NCBI RefSeq assembly: GCF_002584985.1
Contig: NZ_NUPZ01000015.1
Location: 1 to 64,000 of the forward strand
Origin: Bacillus sp. AFS029637
GTDB taxonomy: Bacteria > Bacillota > Bacilli > Bacillales > Bacillaceae_G
DNA length: 64,000 nucleotides
Direction of reading: 5' to 3'
In this document: positions 26,772 to 35,168 of the stretch, in pieces
Position numbering within the stretch: the stretch's first letter is position 1
Layout of the letters: each line of letters begins with the position of its first letter
Notes under the pieces: generated by a model
The model's database searches: none
The model's input: only the letters and a program-made list of their open reading frames with translations
Told to the model about the DNA's origin: nothing
Position numbers and translations under genes: made by a program

Positions 26772-28028
26772 TTATCCAATCTGAGAAATCTCCCCCTCAT
26801 ACTTCTCTTTCCCTATCGCCTTCATAAATAATACAATACTGCTCATACCCACGATAAAGTACAGAGCACTCATGCCCCAAGATGCAAGAAACGAGCCAAT
26901 CATAACACCTAATGCACCGTTCATTTTGGCCACTTGAAAGACCATCCCATTAATCGCCATATAAGAACCTCGCGCCTCGTTTGGCACCATATCTGCCATA
27001 ATAGATTGACGTACTGGTACATACATCATCTCGCCTACCGTTTGGAAAAGCCCTGCGACTAATAAGATCCATAAACTATTGCTCGTTCCGAGTATTGTAA
27101 ATCCAATTGTATAAATGAATAAGCCTACATATAAAATTTTCAAATCATTGAAGCGTTTCAGCATTTTAATAAGAAGCGCTGAACATAACACAACTAAAAT
27201 TGTATTCTCTGCAGAAATCCAGCTCAGCATGCGAATACCTGTTAAATCAAACGTGAAACCATTCCCAAATAAAAAGTGCACCGTTTCAAATTCCTTCTGC
27301 AAACGCACCCCTAAATAATTATTTATTTGAAACTCTAACGATAATGTACATATACTCGCTGCACAAAAAATTAAAAACGCCCTGTCTTTCATCACAACCT
27401 TATAACTATCTGCCATATCTTTTAATACGTTCTTCTTCTCTACAGTTTTTCGCGCTACATACACTTCTTCCATATACACAGCCATCACATATAAAGTAAT
27501 AACTGCAACAAGCGTTAACACGATAAACAGTTGTAATCTATAGTTCTCAAATAGTAGTCCACCAAATATTGCTCCAATCGCAATTGATAAATTAATAGCC
27601 CAGTAATTAATGCTGTACATCACTTTTCGATTTTCAGGCGTACTCACATCAATTAACATTGCCTCTGTCGCTGGGTTCATAAGTCCAGATCCTAAACTAT
27701 TCACTAACATAAATACAAATGTTAACCACGGGGAATCTACATAGTCTGAGTTTGCAATCCCCATACAAGCAATGGAAACGACTTGTATACTTTGGCCGAT
27801 AATCATCACTTTTTTACGACCGAGCCGATCTCCAACATACCCACCATATAAGCCAATAATTAATGAAGCTAACACATTGATTAGCAATAAAGCACCAGCA
27901 AGCGCACTACCTAACTTGATTGAAAAATAAATCGCCATAAATGGAAAAATCATTGTGGACACAGTACGTGTTAAAAATGAAGTTATAATTCTAATTTTTA
28001 TATTTCGATGCATACTCCAAAATCCCAT
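26772..28028 (-). CDS. MFS transporter, divergent from an SgrR-like regulator
   Basis: A 418-aa, 12-helix major facilitator with the loop 2-3 motif GYVGDRLGRKKVM. Sequence type is a drug/sugar exporter family; no substrate can be read from it. AGGAGGGGG lies before the ATG. It is divergent from an SgrR-type regulator 108 bp away. In E. coli the sgrR-adjacent MFS gene setA encodes a sugar efflux pump, so a similar role is possible but unproven. Confidence 0.85.
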   Translation of the reverse strand: MGFWSMHRNIKIRIITSFLTRTVSTMIFPFMAIYFSIKLGSALAGALLLINVLASLIIGLYGGYVGDRLGRKKVMIIGQSIQVVSIACMGIANSDYVDSPWLTFVFMLVNSLGSGLMNPATEAMLIDVSTPENRKVMYSINYWAINLSIAIGAIFGGLLFENYRLQLFIVLTLVAVITLYVMAVYMEEVYVARKTVEKKNVLKDMADSYKVVMKDRAFLIFCAASICTLSLEFQINNYLGVRLQKEFETVHFLFGNGFTFDLTGIRMLSWISAENTILVVLCSALLIKMLKRFNDLKILYVGLFIYTIGFTILGTSNSLWILLVAGLFQTVGEMMYVPVRQSIMADMVPNEARGSYMAINGMVFQVAKMNGALGVMIGSFLASWGMSALYFIVGMSSIVLFMKAIGKEKYEGEISQIG

Positions 28029-28135
28029 TGTTTCCCCCTCCTTATGCTTACTTATTTTACTTTGAAAAAGAGGAAGAAAAAGGTTAGAATATTCTAAAGA
28101 GTTTCCCCTTTTATGAAAGAAGGAAGTGTATACGC

Positions 28136-29875
28136 ATGAAGATTATGGACTATTACATTCGTTTACGATTACATGCACAAGATCAACAACATATACGAAT
28201 TAGCTTACAAGAATTAGCGGATATTTTATATTGCAGTACGAAAAACGTAAAAATTGTATTAAGGAAAATGAGTGAAGAACAATTAATTCGCTGGACTCCA
28301 GGGCGAGGTCGTGGGAATAAAACAGAAATTATATTTATACATAGTTTCATAGAAGCAGTTGAATCTTATACAGATGAACTATTGGCACAAGAAAAATTAA
28401 AGGATGTCTTTCTTCTTTTAAAGGAGCCCCTGCCTCCTACACTTCACAAGAACATTGAAGGTAAACTCCATCATCATTTTGGCTATGAACCTTCAAATGA
28501 TATGTACGACATTTTAAAAATTCCAATATCAAGAAAAGTAATGCCGCTGGATCCCGCTTTTGCGGCTGTTACAACAGAGAGCCATCTTACGAGTCAAATT
28601 TTTGATACATTAGTCGTTTATAACGATATTACCGAAAAAATGGAGCCACACATTGCACATACGTGGGAATTAAGTGCAGACAGGCTTACATGGACGTTCT
28701 ATTTACGAAAAGATATACATTTTCATAACGAAACAGTTTTAACTTCTAAAGATGTTCAATTTTCATTTGAAAGATTAAAGCAAGTTCACTCTCCTTTCGA
28801 ATGGTTAACAGAAGAGATTGTTCAAATTGAAACACCATCACCACTGCAAATTCGATTCCATTTAGCAAAACCGAATTCATTTTTCTTACATTATGTAAGT
28901 TCCATGCAGCTCGCCATTTTACCGCTTGATGCGAGTATTCAAAATCACCACTACATAGGGACTGGACCTTTCAAACTTGCTCATTACTCTGAAGATAATA
29001 TCGTACTCGAAGCATTCACCCATTATTTTAAAGAGCGTGCATTATTAGACCGTATTGAATTTTGGGGTATTCCTGATCACGTGCAAGTAGATGCTGATTA
29101 TGAGCTGCCAAATGAAGAGGAAGATGACAGACACGACATACAAATAGAAGAAATAGGCTGTATTTATGCTGGCTTCAACTTTACAAAACCTGGTCCGCAT
29201 CACGACATTTATTTTCGTAAAGCTTGGAGAGAAATATATGATGTTGAAACGATACTTCATAACATAGAAGGCAGACGAACAATTGCTGCTTCAAGCTTTT
29301 TCCCTGAAAGAAGCCGCCAAACTCCTAAAAGATCCTACTCTTTAGAAAAAGCGAAAGAGTATTTGAAAAAGAGCAACTATAACGGAGAGACGATACATAT
29401 TTATTTCTTCGCATTTAAAGATAGTGAAAATGATGCAGAATTCCTAAAAGAACAGTGCGAAAGTTTAGGTATACAAGTAGAACTTCATCCATTTCTCGTT
29501 TCCGATTATACGAATCGTTCTATCGATCAACATGCCGATATTATTTTAATGGGAGAAGTATTTGCTACCAATCATGAAATTGCATTCTTAAATGTATTTA
29601 AAAATAAAAGCTGCTTCGTAAGCCGGTTCATGGACCCGCACTATGAAAAACAAATTAACTGTTTGCTAGATACATTTTTACTAGAAGAAAATAAAGAAAA
29701 GCGTTATGAACTCATGTATGAGATTGAAGAGTTTTTACAAGAAGAACACATCATTTTATTTAACTATCACGTTTTAAAAAGAAAAACATATCCTTCTTCT
29801 TTGAAAAACGTAACAATTGATTCATTCGGTTGGGCGAATTTTGCGAAGTTATGGATACAACCATCTCTGCAATAA
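28136..29875 (+). CDS. SgrR-like transcriptional regulator (HTH plus SBP_bac_5 ligand domain)
   Basis: A 579-aa protein. The N-terminal ~110 residues look like a DNA-binding domain (ISLQELADILYCSTKNVKIVLRKMSEEQLIRW, helix-turn-helix). Residues ~150-560 form an oligopeptide-binding-protein fold without a signal peptide (PSNDMYDILKIPIS..., TYHLRKD-like WTFYLRKDIHFHNE, IGTGPFKL). This is the architecture of SgrR, which senses sugar-phosphate stress in enterobacteria. It is transcribed away from an MFS gene it likely controls. AAGGAAG precedes the ATG by 9 nt. Confidence 0.85.
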   Translation: MKIMDYYIRLRLHAQDQQHIRISLQELADILYCSTKNVKIVLRKMSEEQLIRWTPGRGRGNKTEIIFIHSFIEAVESYTDELLAQEKLKDVFLLLKEPLPPTLHKNIEGKLHHHFGYEPSNDMYDILKIPISRKVMPLDPAFAAVTTESHLTSQIFDTLVVYNDITEKMEPHIAHTWELSADRLTWTFYLRKDIHFHNETVLTSKDVQFSFERLKQVHSPFEWLTEEIVQIETPSPLQIRFHLAKPNSFFLHYVSSMQLAILPLDASIQNHHYIGTGPFKLAHYSEDNIVLEAFTHYFKERALLDRIEFWGIPDHVQVDADYELPNEEEDDRHDIQIEEIGCIYAGFNFTKPGPHHDIYFRKAWREIYDVETILHNIEGRRTIAASSFFPERSRQTPKRSYSLEKAKEYLKKSNYNGETIHIYFFAFKDSENDAEFLKEQCESLGIQVELHPFLVSDYTNRSIDQHADIILMGEVFATNHEIAFLNVFKNKSCFVSRFMDPHYEKQINCLLDTFLLEENKEKRYELMYEIEEFLQEEHIILFNYHVLKRKTYPSSLKNVTIDSFGWANFAKLWIQPSLQ

Positions 29876-29884
29876 CATACAAAA

Positions 29885-29907
29885 AAGCCCCTTACAAAAA
29901 GGGGCTT
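29885..29907. terminator. Shared terminator between the SgrR-like and MFS genes
   Basis: Stem AAGCCCCTT (29885-29893) / AAGGGGCTT (29899-29907), flanked by A and T runs for both convergent genes. Confidence 0.8.
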
Positions 29908-29933
29908 CTCGCTAATTATTTACTCTCATCTCA

Positions 29934-31136
29934 TTACTTCGCTAAACTTTCAGCTAGCTGCTTCTCTCTCCACATAAATGTAATTCCGAGACCAACTATT
30001 AAAACAACGCCTGAAAAAGCGTATGGGTAATGAATATTTATATCAAATAATATTCCGCCCATCGCTGGTCCTGCGATATTTCCTAAACTCGTATACGTCG
30101 AGTTCATACCAGCAACGAACCCTTGCTCTTTTCCAGCTGCTTTTGATAAAAACGTCGTTAACGCTGGACGTAGTAAATCAAATGCTAAGAAAATAAAACA
30201 AGTAACGAGAAGTACAATCCAATAATTAAAGACTATAGTTGATACGAACGCTAACACTGCACCTACAATTAAACATATTTGAATTAAAACTTTTTCGCCA
30301 AATATGTCTACCAATTTTCCAAACATAAATACTTGCACAACTACCCCAAAGATGGAACTAATCGTAATAATTGCCGCAATATCTTTCGGTGTGAAACCAA
30401 ATTTATGATCAGAAAACAGACTAAATACCGTTTCATATGCTGATAAACCGAATGCGAGTACAAATACAATAATAAATGCGATTGCATACATTGGATTTAA
30501 TGATTTCTTTAAATCTCCAATAAAACTCGATTCTTTCGTATTAGAAGAAATTTCTGCAATTTGTTCTTTCGTTAACGGCTCTTTCAAAATAAAGATCGAA
30601 ATCACACATGCTACAAAGGCTATAATTGCTGCTACGAAGAACGGCACACGTATACCGTATTCTGCAATAAACCCGCCGATTCCAGGTCCTATAATAAAGC
30701 CGGTACTAATAGCCGCAGATAAATATCCCATCGCCTTTGGACGTTCTTTAATAGATGTAATATCCGCAACATACGCCGTAACACCAGGCATAATAAACGC
30801 AGCACTAATTCCGCCTAACACCCTCGCTGCATAGAGCATCCATACATCTTTTCCTAATCCAAACAGAAGCTCTGAAACACCAAAAATAAATAATCCAATG
30901 ATGATCATTTTCTTCCTACCGTAAAGGTCAACCCATCGGCCTGTAATAGGTGAAGCAATAAGCTGAGCCATTGCAAAAACTGCAACGAGATACCCCATCG
31001 TCTTCCCTGTTAAACCCATATCATTCATAAAGGACGGCATAACCGGAATGATTAATCCAATCCCTAAAAAAGCGATAAATATATTACTCAAAAGAATGAC
31101 CAATACCATCTTTTGTTCTTTTATCGGTTTATTCAC
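29934..31136 (-). CDS. Multidrug MFS efflux transporter (Bmr/Blt/NorA type)
   Basis: A 400-aa, 12-helix DHA1 drug:proton antiporter with GRWVDLYGRKKMIIIG in loop 2-3 and the antiporter motif C region LGGISAAFIMPGVTAYVADI / GFIIGPGIGGF. The start is GTG 31136 with AGGTG 6 nt upstream; a longer open frame upstream has no ribosome site. It is preceded by a TetR-type palindrome and lies downstream of tetR, consistent with local repression. Confidence 0.88.
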   Translation of the reverse strand: MNKPIKEQKMVLVILLSNIFIAFLGIGLIIPVMPSFMNDMGLTGKTMGYLVAVFAMAQLIASPITGRWVDLYGRKKMIIIGLFIFGVSELLFGLGKDVWMLYAARVLGGISAAFIMPGVTAYVADITSIKERPKAMGYLSAAISTGFIIGPGIGGFIAEYGIRVPFFVAAIIAFVACVISIFILKEPLTKEQIAEISSNTKESSFIGDLKKSLNPMYAIAFIIVFVLAFGLSAYETVFSLFSDHKFGFTPKDIAAIITISSIFGVVVQVFMFGKLVDIFGEKVLIQICLIVGAVLAFVSTIVFNYWIVLLVTCFIFLAFDLLRPALTTFLSKAAGKEQGFVAGMNSTYTSLGNIAGPAMGGILFDINIHYPYAFSGVVLIVGLGITFMWREKQLAESLAK

Positions 31137-31235
31137 TTTTAACACCTCTTCCCGCAAGTTCCTCTCAAAATAATGCCCTAGAAGTTTTTTCTTTACCCTG
31201 TTATTCGTGGGCTCATAATAAATGGAGACGGCTCT

Positions 31236-31254
31236 CACTTATTAAAGTTTCACT
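31236..31254 (-). repeat. Fragment of the bcr-like repeat (start segment)
   Basis: On the minus strand AGTGAAACTTTAATAAGTG matches the opening segment of the bcr-like repeats elsewhere in the window. The rest is too diverged to trace. It lies between the MFS gene and its operator. Confidence 0.45.
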
Positions 31255-31284
31255 CTCTCCTTCAACACATACATAAGTATTAGA

Positions 31285-31301
31285 TGAATGACTATCATTC
31301 A
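31285..31301. promoter_or_regulatory. TetR-type operator 1 (upstream of the MFS gene)
   Basis: Perfect palindrome TGAATGACTATCATTCA: 7-bp arms with a 3-nt spacer. The same arms recur before tetR and the SMR pair. Confidence 0.75.
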
Positions 31302-31314
31302 GTTTTCCTCAAAA

Positions 31315-31342
31315 ATGAACCCACCTTTTCAGACAGGTTCAT
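31315..31342 (-). terminator. Terminator of the tetR gene
   Basis: Stem ATGAACC / GGTTCAT with a T run on the minus strand, between the tetR stop and operator 1. Confidence 0.6.
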
Positions 31343-31346
31343 CCCA

Positions 31347-31925
31347 CTATTTCTTTATATGTAGTGCATGTGTTAAAAAATCTAGTACTTCTGCCTTTTG
31401 TAGTTCGACTTGCTCATCATCTTTATGATCATATAAATACACTTGTTCTGCTGCTGATTCAACAAGGGCGATAAATAACTTCGCTGTTCGCTCTGCGTGA
31501 ACCGAATCACGAATTTCACCAGTTTCTTTCGCCTCACTTAAAAATTCGCTTAGCCACATATAGAGAGGCTCATACACAGCTTCCCATTCTTTTATATGTT
31601 CTGTAGATGCAAGACCCGCATACATTAAAGCTTGTATTTCACGATATTCCGCTATAAAGTTAAACACTGCATCTATTACTTGCGCAACTTTACTTGAAAA
31701 AGGTGCATCGTTCTGTACTTTTTCTTTCACTGCAAGTATCATCTTTTCAACCATCACTTCTGCTATTGCAGGCATAACAGATAACTTAGAAGGAAAATAT
31801 AAATAGAAAGTTCCTTGTGCAATGCCAGCCAATTTCACGATATCAGAAATCTTCGTTTTTTCAACACCCTTTTCCTGAAACACTTCAATAGCTGCATAGA
31901 CAATTTTTTCTTTTTTATTCATCAT
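31347..31925 (-). CDS. TetR-family transcriptional repressor
   Basis: A 192-aa regulator. The N-terminal helix-turn-helix is classic (ISDIVKLAGIAQGTFYLYFPSK, residues ~25-46); the C-terminal ligand domain is helical and variable. It sits between an SMR pair and an MFS exporter on the same strand. The palindrome TGAATGA-N3-TCATTCA lies 24 bp before its start and recurs before both efflux units. It is therefore probably an autoregulated QacR/EbrR-like repressor of efflux. Confidence 0.88.
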   Translation of the reverse strand: MMNKKEKIVYAAIEVFQEKGVEKTKISDIVKLAGIAQGTFYLYFPSKLSVMPAIAEVMVEKMILAVKEKVQNDAPFSSKVAQVIDAVFNFIAEYREIQALMYAGLASTEHIKEWEAVYEPLYMWLSEFLSEAKETGEIRDSVHAERTAKLFIALVESAAEQVYLYDHKDDEQVELQKAEVLDFLTHALHIKK

Positions 31926-31948
31926 CTAAACCCTTTCACACACGTATT

Positions 31949-31965
31949 GAATGACTGTCATTCAT
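31949..31965. promoter_or_regulatory. TetR-type operator 2 (upstream of tetR)
   Basis: Perfect palindrome TGAATGACTGTCATTCA, same arms as operator 1, immediately upstream of tetR. Confidence 0.75.
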
Positions 31966-32011
31966 TTTATAAAATAACTAGCTGTACTGTCAATTATTGT
32001 GCACTTTTCAT

Positions 32012-32044
32012 ACGAAAAATCTCCCAACAAATCGTTAGGAGATA
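32012..32044 (-). terminator. Terminator of the SMR pair
   Basis: Minus-strand stem ATCTCCTAAC / TGTTGGGAGA (one G-U) followed by TTTTTCG, 17 nt past the second SMR stop. Confidence 0.7.
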
Positions 32045-32060
32045 CAGTGAAATTATATCT

Positions 32061-32375
32061 TTACGAAAGAGCCTTTAATCCCGTCACACCGCATACAATA
32101 AGAGCGACACTAATAATACGTGCCTTACTTTTCGATTCACCAAATAAGAACATATTTAATAAAACAGCACCTGCTGTTCCAATACCAATCCAAACCGCAT
32201 ACGCAACACTTACTTGTAAAAATAAGAAAGATGTGTACAGGAATCCGAAGGAAGTTGCAAATCCACCTATATAAATCACCCCGTTGGCTAACGTCTTATC
32301 TTTACTATACATTTTAAGTCCTATCACACCGACTACTTCACTAATTGCAGCACAAAATACGAAAAACCATCCCAT
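32061..32375 (-). CDS. Small multidrug resistance (SMR) protein, YkkD-like subunit
   Basis: A 104-aa, four-helix SMR protein. The conserved membrane Glu near residue 13 (AAISEVVGVIGLK) and YAVWIGIGTAGA segment mark the family. It starts 3 nt after the stop of the partner gene, with GGAAGGAG inside the partner's end, so the two are co-translated. Paired SMR proteins such as YkkC/YkkD and EbrA/EbrB form heteromeric exporters of cations or guanidinium-type compounds. Confidence 0.88.
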   Translation of the reverse strand: MGWFFVFCAAISEVVGVIGLKMYSKDKTLANGVIYIGGFATSFGFLYTSFLFLQVSVAYAVWIGIGTAGAVLLNMFLFGESKSKARIISVALIVCGVTGLKALS

Positions 32376-32377
32376 CT

Positions 32378-32722
32378 TTAAGCAGCTCCTTCCATAGTTT
32401 CTTCTTTATTATCAGCTAACTTTAAACCAATAACGCCAGCTACAACCATCACGATAAAGAATAGTTTTCCTACACTGAAACTCCCGCCAAAAAGGAATAC
32501 ATCCATTAAGAAAGTGCCTACCGTACCAGCTCCGGCAAAGACAGCATATACCGTCCCTGTTGCAATATGTTCGCACGCTTTAGAAAGAAAGTGAAAATCA
32601 ACAGCGATAACTCCTACAATAATGACCCAATGCCACCAAGTATCGGCTTTATTAAAACCAAACACCCAAAAAATTTCAAAGATACATGTTAATATGACAT
32701 ATAACCAAGCTTTGTTTTTCAT
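32378..32722 (-). CDS. Small multidrug resistance (SMR) protein, YkkC-like subunit
   Basis: A 114-aa SMR protein with the membrane Glu (LTCIFEIFWVFGF, near residue 16) and GTVYAVFAGAGTVGTFL. It has a short acidic C-terminal tail like YkkC. AGAGGTG stands 5 nt before the ATG. A TetR-type palindrome lies just upstream of the ribosome site. No guanidine riboswitch is present, unlike many ykkCD-type operons. Confidence 0.88.
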   Translation of the reverse strand: MKNKAWLYVILTCIFEIFWVFGFNKADTWWHWVIIVGVIAVDFHFLSKACEHIATGTVYAVFAGAGTVGTFLMDVFLFGGSFSVGKLFFIVMVVAGVIGLKLADNKEETMEGAA

Positions 32723-32736
32723 ACTACCACCTCTTA

Positions 32737-32753
32737 TGACTGAATATCAGTCA
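32737..32753. promoter_or_regulatory. TetR-type operator 3 (just upstream of the SMR pair)
   Basis: Palindrome TGACTGAATATCAGTCA: same spacing as operators 1 and 2, with a symmetric change at the fourth position of each arm. It ends 14 nt before the SMR start codon, beside the ribosome site. Confidence 0.7.
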
Positions 32754-33032
32754 TTTTTATTTTGAAAAATATACTCTTTCATCACTACTATATAAAAACA
32801 ACTATCAACCTCATTTACCATTTTATTTATTCAATTACTAAACTAACTACATCCTTTTACATAAAAATGACTGAACGTCATTCATATATACTGTACACAA
32901 ATATTTTACAAACTGTCAACGCCAAAAGATTCTTTAAAATTTTTTCATCTGATTGTATATTCCCTAATAATCTGTCAATAATGCTAGTAACATAATATTT
33001 TCTCCATTCCCCCTTGGAGAGATCCCTTAAAA
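32754..33032. other. Regulatory gap upstream of the SMR pair
   Basis: No gene is supported here; short frames lack ribosome sites. It holds a fourth operator-like site and, beyond it, the terminator hairpin of the MerR gene. Confidence 0.5.
32868..32884. promoter_or_regulatory. TetR-type operator 4 (distal)
   Basis: TGACTGAACGTCATTCA, one mismatch from a perfect palindrome, 131 bp upstream of operator 3 and next to TATATA, a possible -10. Confidence 0.6.
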
Positions 33033-33060
33033 AGAGCAGTTAGCTTTTGCTAATCGCTCT
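33033..33060. terminator. Terminator hairpin downstream of the MerR gene
   Basis: A 12-position stem (AGAGCAGTTAGC / GCTAATCGCTCT, one mismatch) with A and T runs on both sides. Confidence 0.65.
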
Positions 33061-33136
33061 TTTTAATTTGTCCGTACACTACTCATAAATCAAATTCATT
33101 TTTCATTACGTAACAAGGAACGGATGATTTTTTTAT

Positions 33137-33502
33137 CTATTTATTTTCCAAAGCAGCTTTATATGCAGTAATTTTATTTTCAAGCATCTTCTCTGTAATT
33201 ACTAAGTTTTCTCTTTGAGTTTGAATAGATTTTTTATGATCTTCTAGCAATTGCAAACGAGCCCCGGCTGTATGCTCCCCTTCTATATATAATCTAGCGT
33301 ATTCTCTTATTTTCGCTATCGGCATTTGTGTTTGTTTTAATTTCATTACAAACTGCAACCACTTTATATGTGACTCTTCATACATTCGATTCCCATTTGT
33401 ATCGCGATTTGCAATTAATATATTTTCCTTTTCATAATAACGTAATGTATGTGTGCTCATTCCTAATAATTTAGCTACCTCACTAATTGTGTACATACTC
33501 AT
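33137..33502 (-). CDS. MerR-family transcriptional regulator
   Basis: A 121-aa MerR protein: winged helix (YTISEVAKLLGMSTHTLRYYEKENIL, then NGNRMYEESHIKWLQF), followed by a C-terminal dimerisation coiled coil (LLEDHKKSIQTQRENLVITEKML). It has no metal-binding cysteines, so it belongs to the AdhR/YyaN-like group that senses reactive aldehydes or other small signals. It is divergent from an SDR gene whose promoter has the 19-bp MerR-type spacer. Confidence 0.9.
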   Translation of the reverse strand: MSMYTISEVAKLLGMSTHTLRYYEKENILIANRDTNGNRMYEESHIKWLQFVMKLKQTQMPIAKIREYARLYIEGEHTAGARLQLLEDHKKSIQTQRENLVITEKMLENKITAYKAALENK

Positions 33503-33564
33503 ACTCCCTCCGCATGCGATTTATCCTCATATCTTTTACTGCCCTATCAAATTTATAAAAACAT

Positions 33565-33595
33565 TTGACTTAGAGTATACTCTAACAAATACAAT
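33565..33595 (+). promoter_or_regulatory. MerR-activated promoter with 19-bp spacer
   Basis: TTGACT (33565-33570), 19 nt, TACAAT (33590-33595). The spacer carries the perfect 16-bp palindrome TTAGAGTATACTCTAA (33570-33585). Over-long spacers with a central dyad are the hallmark of MerR-family activation. It drives the SDR gene. Confidence 0.85.
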
Positions 33596-33604
33596 CTAAC
33601 CATA

Positions 33605-33715
33605 ATAAAGTGAAACTTTAATCAGTGGGGGTTCTCTTCATCCCCCGCCTAACTTCTTTACTTTCACTGATTTTTGAGGTAGAGGTCTTACTGCCCGGCA
33701 AAAAGCTTGATAAAT
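33605..33715 (+). repeat. bcr-like repeat, internally shortened copy (111 bp)
   Basis: Starts ATAAAGTGAAACTTTAATCA and ends TTGATAAAT, like the 22446 copy, but about 50 bp of the middle is missing. It begins within a few bases of the expected start site of the MerR-controlled promoter, so it makes up most of the SDR 5' leader. Confidence 0.75.
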
Positions 33716-33740
33716 TAATTTGAATTTAGGAGGATTTTAT

Positions 33741-34511
33741 ATGAAATATACTGTTATTACTGGCGCTAGTTCAGGGATTGGCTATGAATCAGCTTTAGCC
33801 TTTGCATCTCGTGGAAAAAATTTAGTACTTGTCGCTCGAAGACAAGAAGAATTAAACGAATTAAAATCGAAAATTAACGAAATGCATCCGGAGTTGGATG
33901 TTGTCATTCGAAGAACCGATTTATCCGTCACTGAAAATGTTTATAAACTTTATGAAAGCCTACAAACTTTTCAAATTGAAACGTGGATTAACAACGCAGG
34001 TTTTGGTAATTTCGCCTCAATTGCTGAACAAAATTTAAATAAAATAGAGACGATGCTGCATCTAAATATAGAAGCACTAACTATACTCTCTTCTCTTTTC
34101 ATTCGAGATTATTCAATGGTTGATGGCACACAACTTATTAACGTTTCATCGGGCGGTGGATACACAATTGTTGCTGATGCTGTTACGTACTGTGCTACGA
34201 AGTTTTATGTAAGTGCATTTACAGAAGGGCTATCTCACGAACTAAAAGAACAAGGCGCAAAACTGCAAGCAAAAGTTTTAGCTCCTGCTGCTACTGAAAC
34301 AGAATTTGCGAAACGCTCATTGGATATTGATGAGTTCCAATACGATAATGTTGTACCGAAATTCCACACTGCAAAACAAATGGCACAATTTATGCTCGAC
34401 CTTTATGATAGCGATAAAGTTGTAGGAATTGTCGACGGTTATACGTATAACTATGAACTTAAAGACCCACTTTATAATTTTGCCGTGAGACAAACGAATT
34501 CAAATTCTTAA
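33741..34511 (+). CDS. Short-chain dehydrogenase/reductase (SDR)
   Basis: A 256-aa classical SDR: cofactor loop TGASSGIG (residues 8-15), a basic residue in LVARRQ that favours NADP(H), NNAG near residue 90, catalytic Ser in NVSSGGG and YCATK (YxxxK). ATG at 33741 has AGGAGG 9 nt upstream. It is controlled by the divergent MerR regulator through the 19-bp-spacer promoter. Substrate unknown; an aldehyde or ketone is plausible given the regulator type. Confidence 0.9.
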   Translation: MKYTVITGASSGIGYESALAFASRGKNLVLVARRQEELNELKSKINEMHPELDVVIRRTDLSVTENVYKLYESLQTFQIETWINNAGFGNFASIAEQNLNKIETMLHLNIEALTILSSLFIRDYSMVDGTQLINVSSGGGYTIVADAVTYCATKFYVSAFTEGLSHELKEQGAKLQAKVLAPAATETEFAKRSLDIDEFQYDNVVPKFHTAKQMAQFMLDLYDSDKVVGIVDGYTYNYELKDPLYNFAVRQTNSNS

Positions 34512-34535
34512 TAACCTCTCATTTCTTATGGAAAT

Positions 34536-34575
34536 ATAGATGCCCACTATTATTTACATAATAGTGGGCATCTAT
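34536..34575. terminator. Bidirectional terminator between SDR and acetyltransferase genes
   Basis: A perfect 18-bp stem (34536-34553 with 34558-34575) and a 4-nt loop between convergent genes. Confidence 0.85.
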
Positions 34576-34584
34576 ATACATTTT

Positions 34585-35040
34585 TCATCCAACATACCGA
34601 ACCATCGCCACCTCATCACAATAATCAACTTTTGGACAATGTCTACAATCAATCCATACTTTCTCTGGCAATGCTTCTTTATTTACAAAATCAAATCCAC
34701 ACTTTTGAAAAAATACTGTTTCATACGTTAAGGAAATCACTCTTTTCACATGTATTTTCGTAGCTTCCTCCATCACATGATTTACGAGCATGCGCCCTAT
34801 TCCTTTCCCTGCATATGTATGTGAAACGACTAACGATCGTATTTCTGCAAGATCTTCCCCTAACACATGCAATCCAGCAACTCCAACAATTTCCCCCTCT
34901 TCTTTCATCACATATAAACATTGCAAATATTGATAGAGAGACAAAAGAGAACGCGGTAAAACAACTCCCTCTTTTGCGTAAATCTCAATGAGATTATAAA
35001 TTTCTTGCACATCACTTGTGACTGCATTAAAGATTTTCAT
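34585..35040 (-). CDS. GNAT acetyltransferase, ArgA-like
   Basis: A 151-aa GNAT protein. The acetyl-CoA loop is HTYAGKGIGRMLV (residues ~74-86). The N-terminal VVLPRSLLSLYQ, central HVLGEDLAEIRSLVV and C-terminal VWIDCRHCPKVDYCDEVAMV blocks are those of short ArgA-type N-acetylglutamate synthases. The three Cys near the C end (CRHCPKVDYC) are typical of this subgroup. It might acetylate glutamate or another amino acid; no arginine genes are adjacent. It starts at 35040 and stands alone. Confidence 0.8.
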   Translation of the reverse strand: MKIFNAVTSDVQEIYNLIEIYAKEGVVLPRSLLSLYQYLQCLYVMKEEGEIVGVAGLHVLGEDLAEIRSLVVSHTYAGKGIGRMLVNHVMEEATKIHVKRVISLTYETVFFQKCGFDFVNKEALPEKVWIDCRHCPKVDYCDEVAMVRYVG

Positions 35041-35168
35041 ATTCTATCCCCTTGCCCCCGATATTAATATTTATAACTTAAAATGAATTTTAATACATAA
35101 TTTTATATAATAATACATCTCTCTTTTCTTCCCGTCAATCACTTTATACAAACAAAAAACCAAGCAAT

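Noticed and set aside
32762..32995. 77-codon plus-strand frame between the SMR and MerR genes
   Set aside because: No ribosome site, AT-driven composition, and it overlaps two operator-like palindromes.
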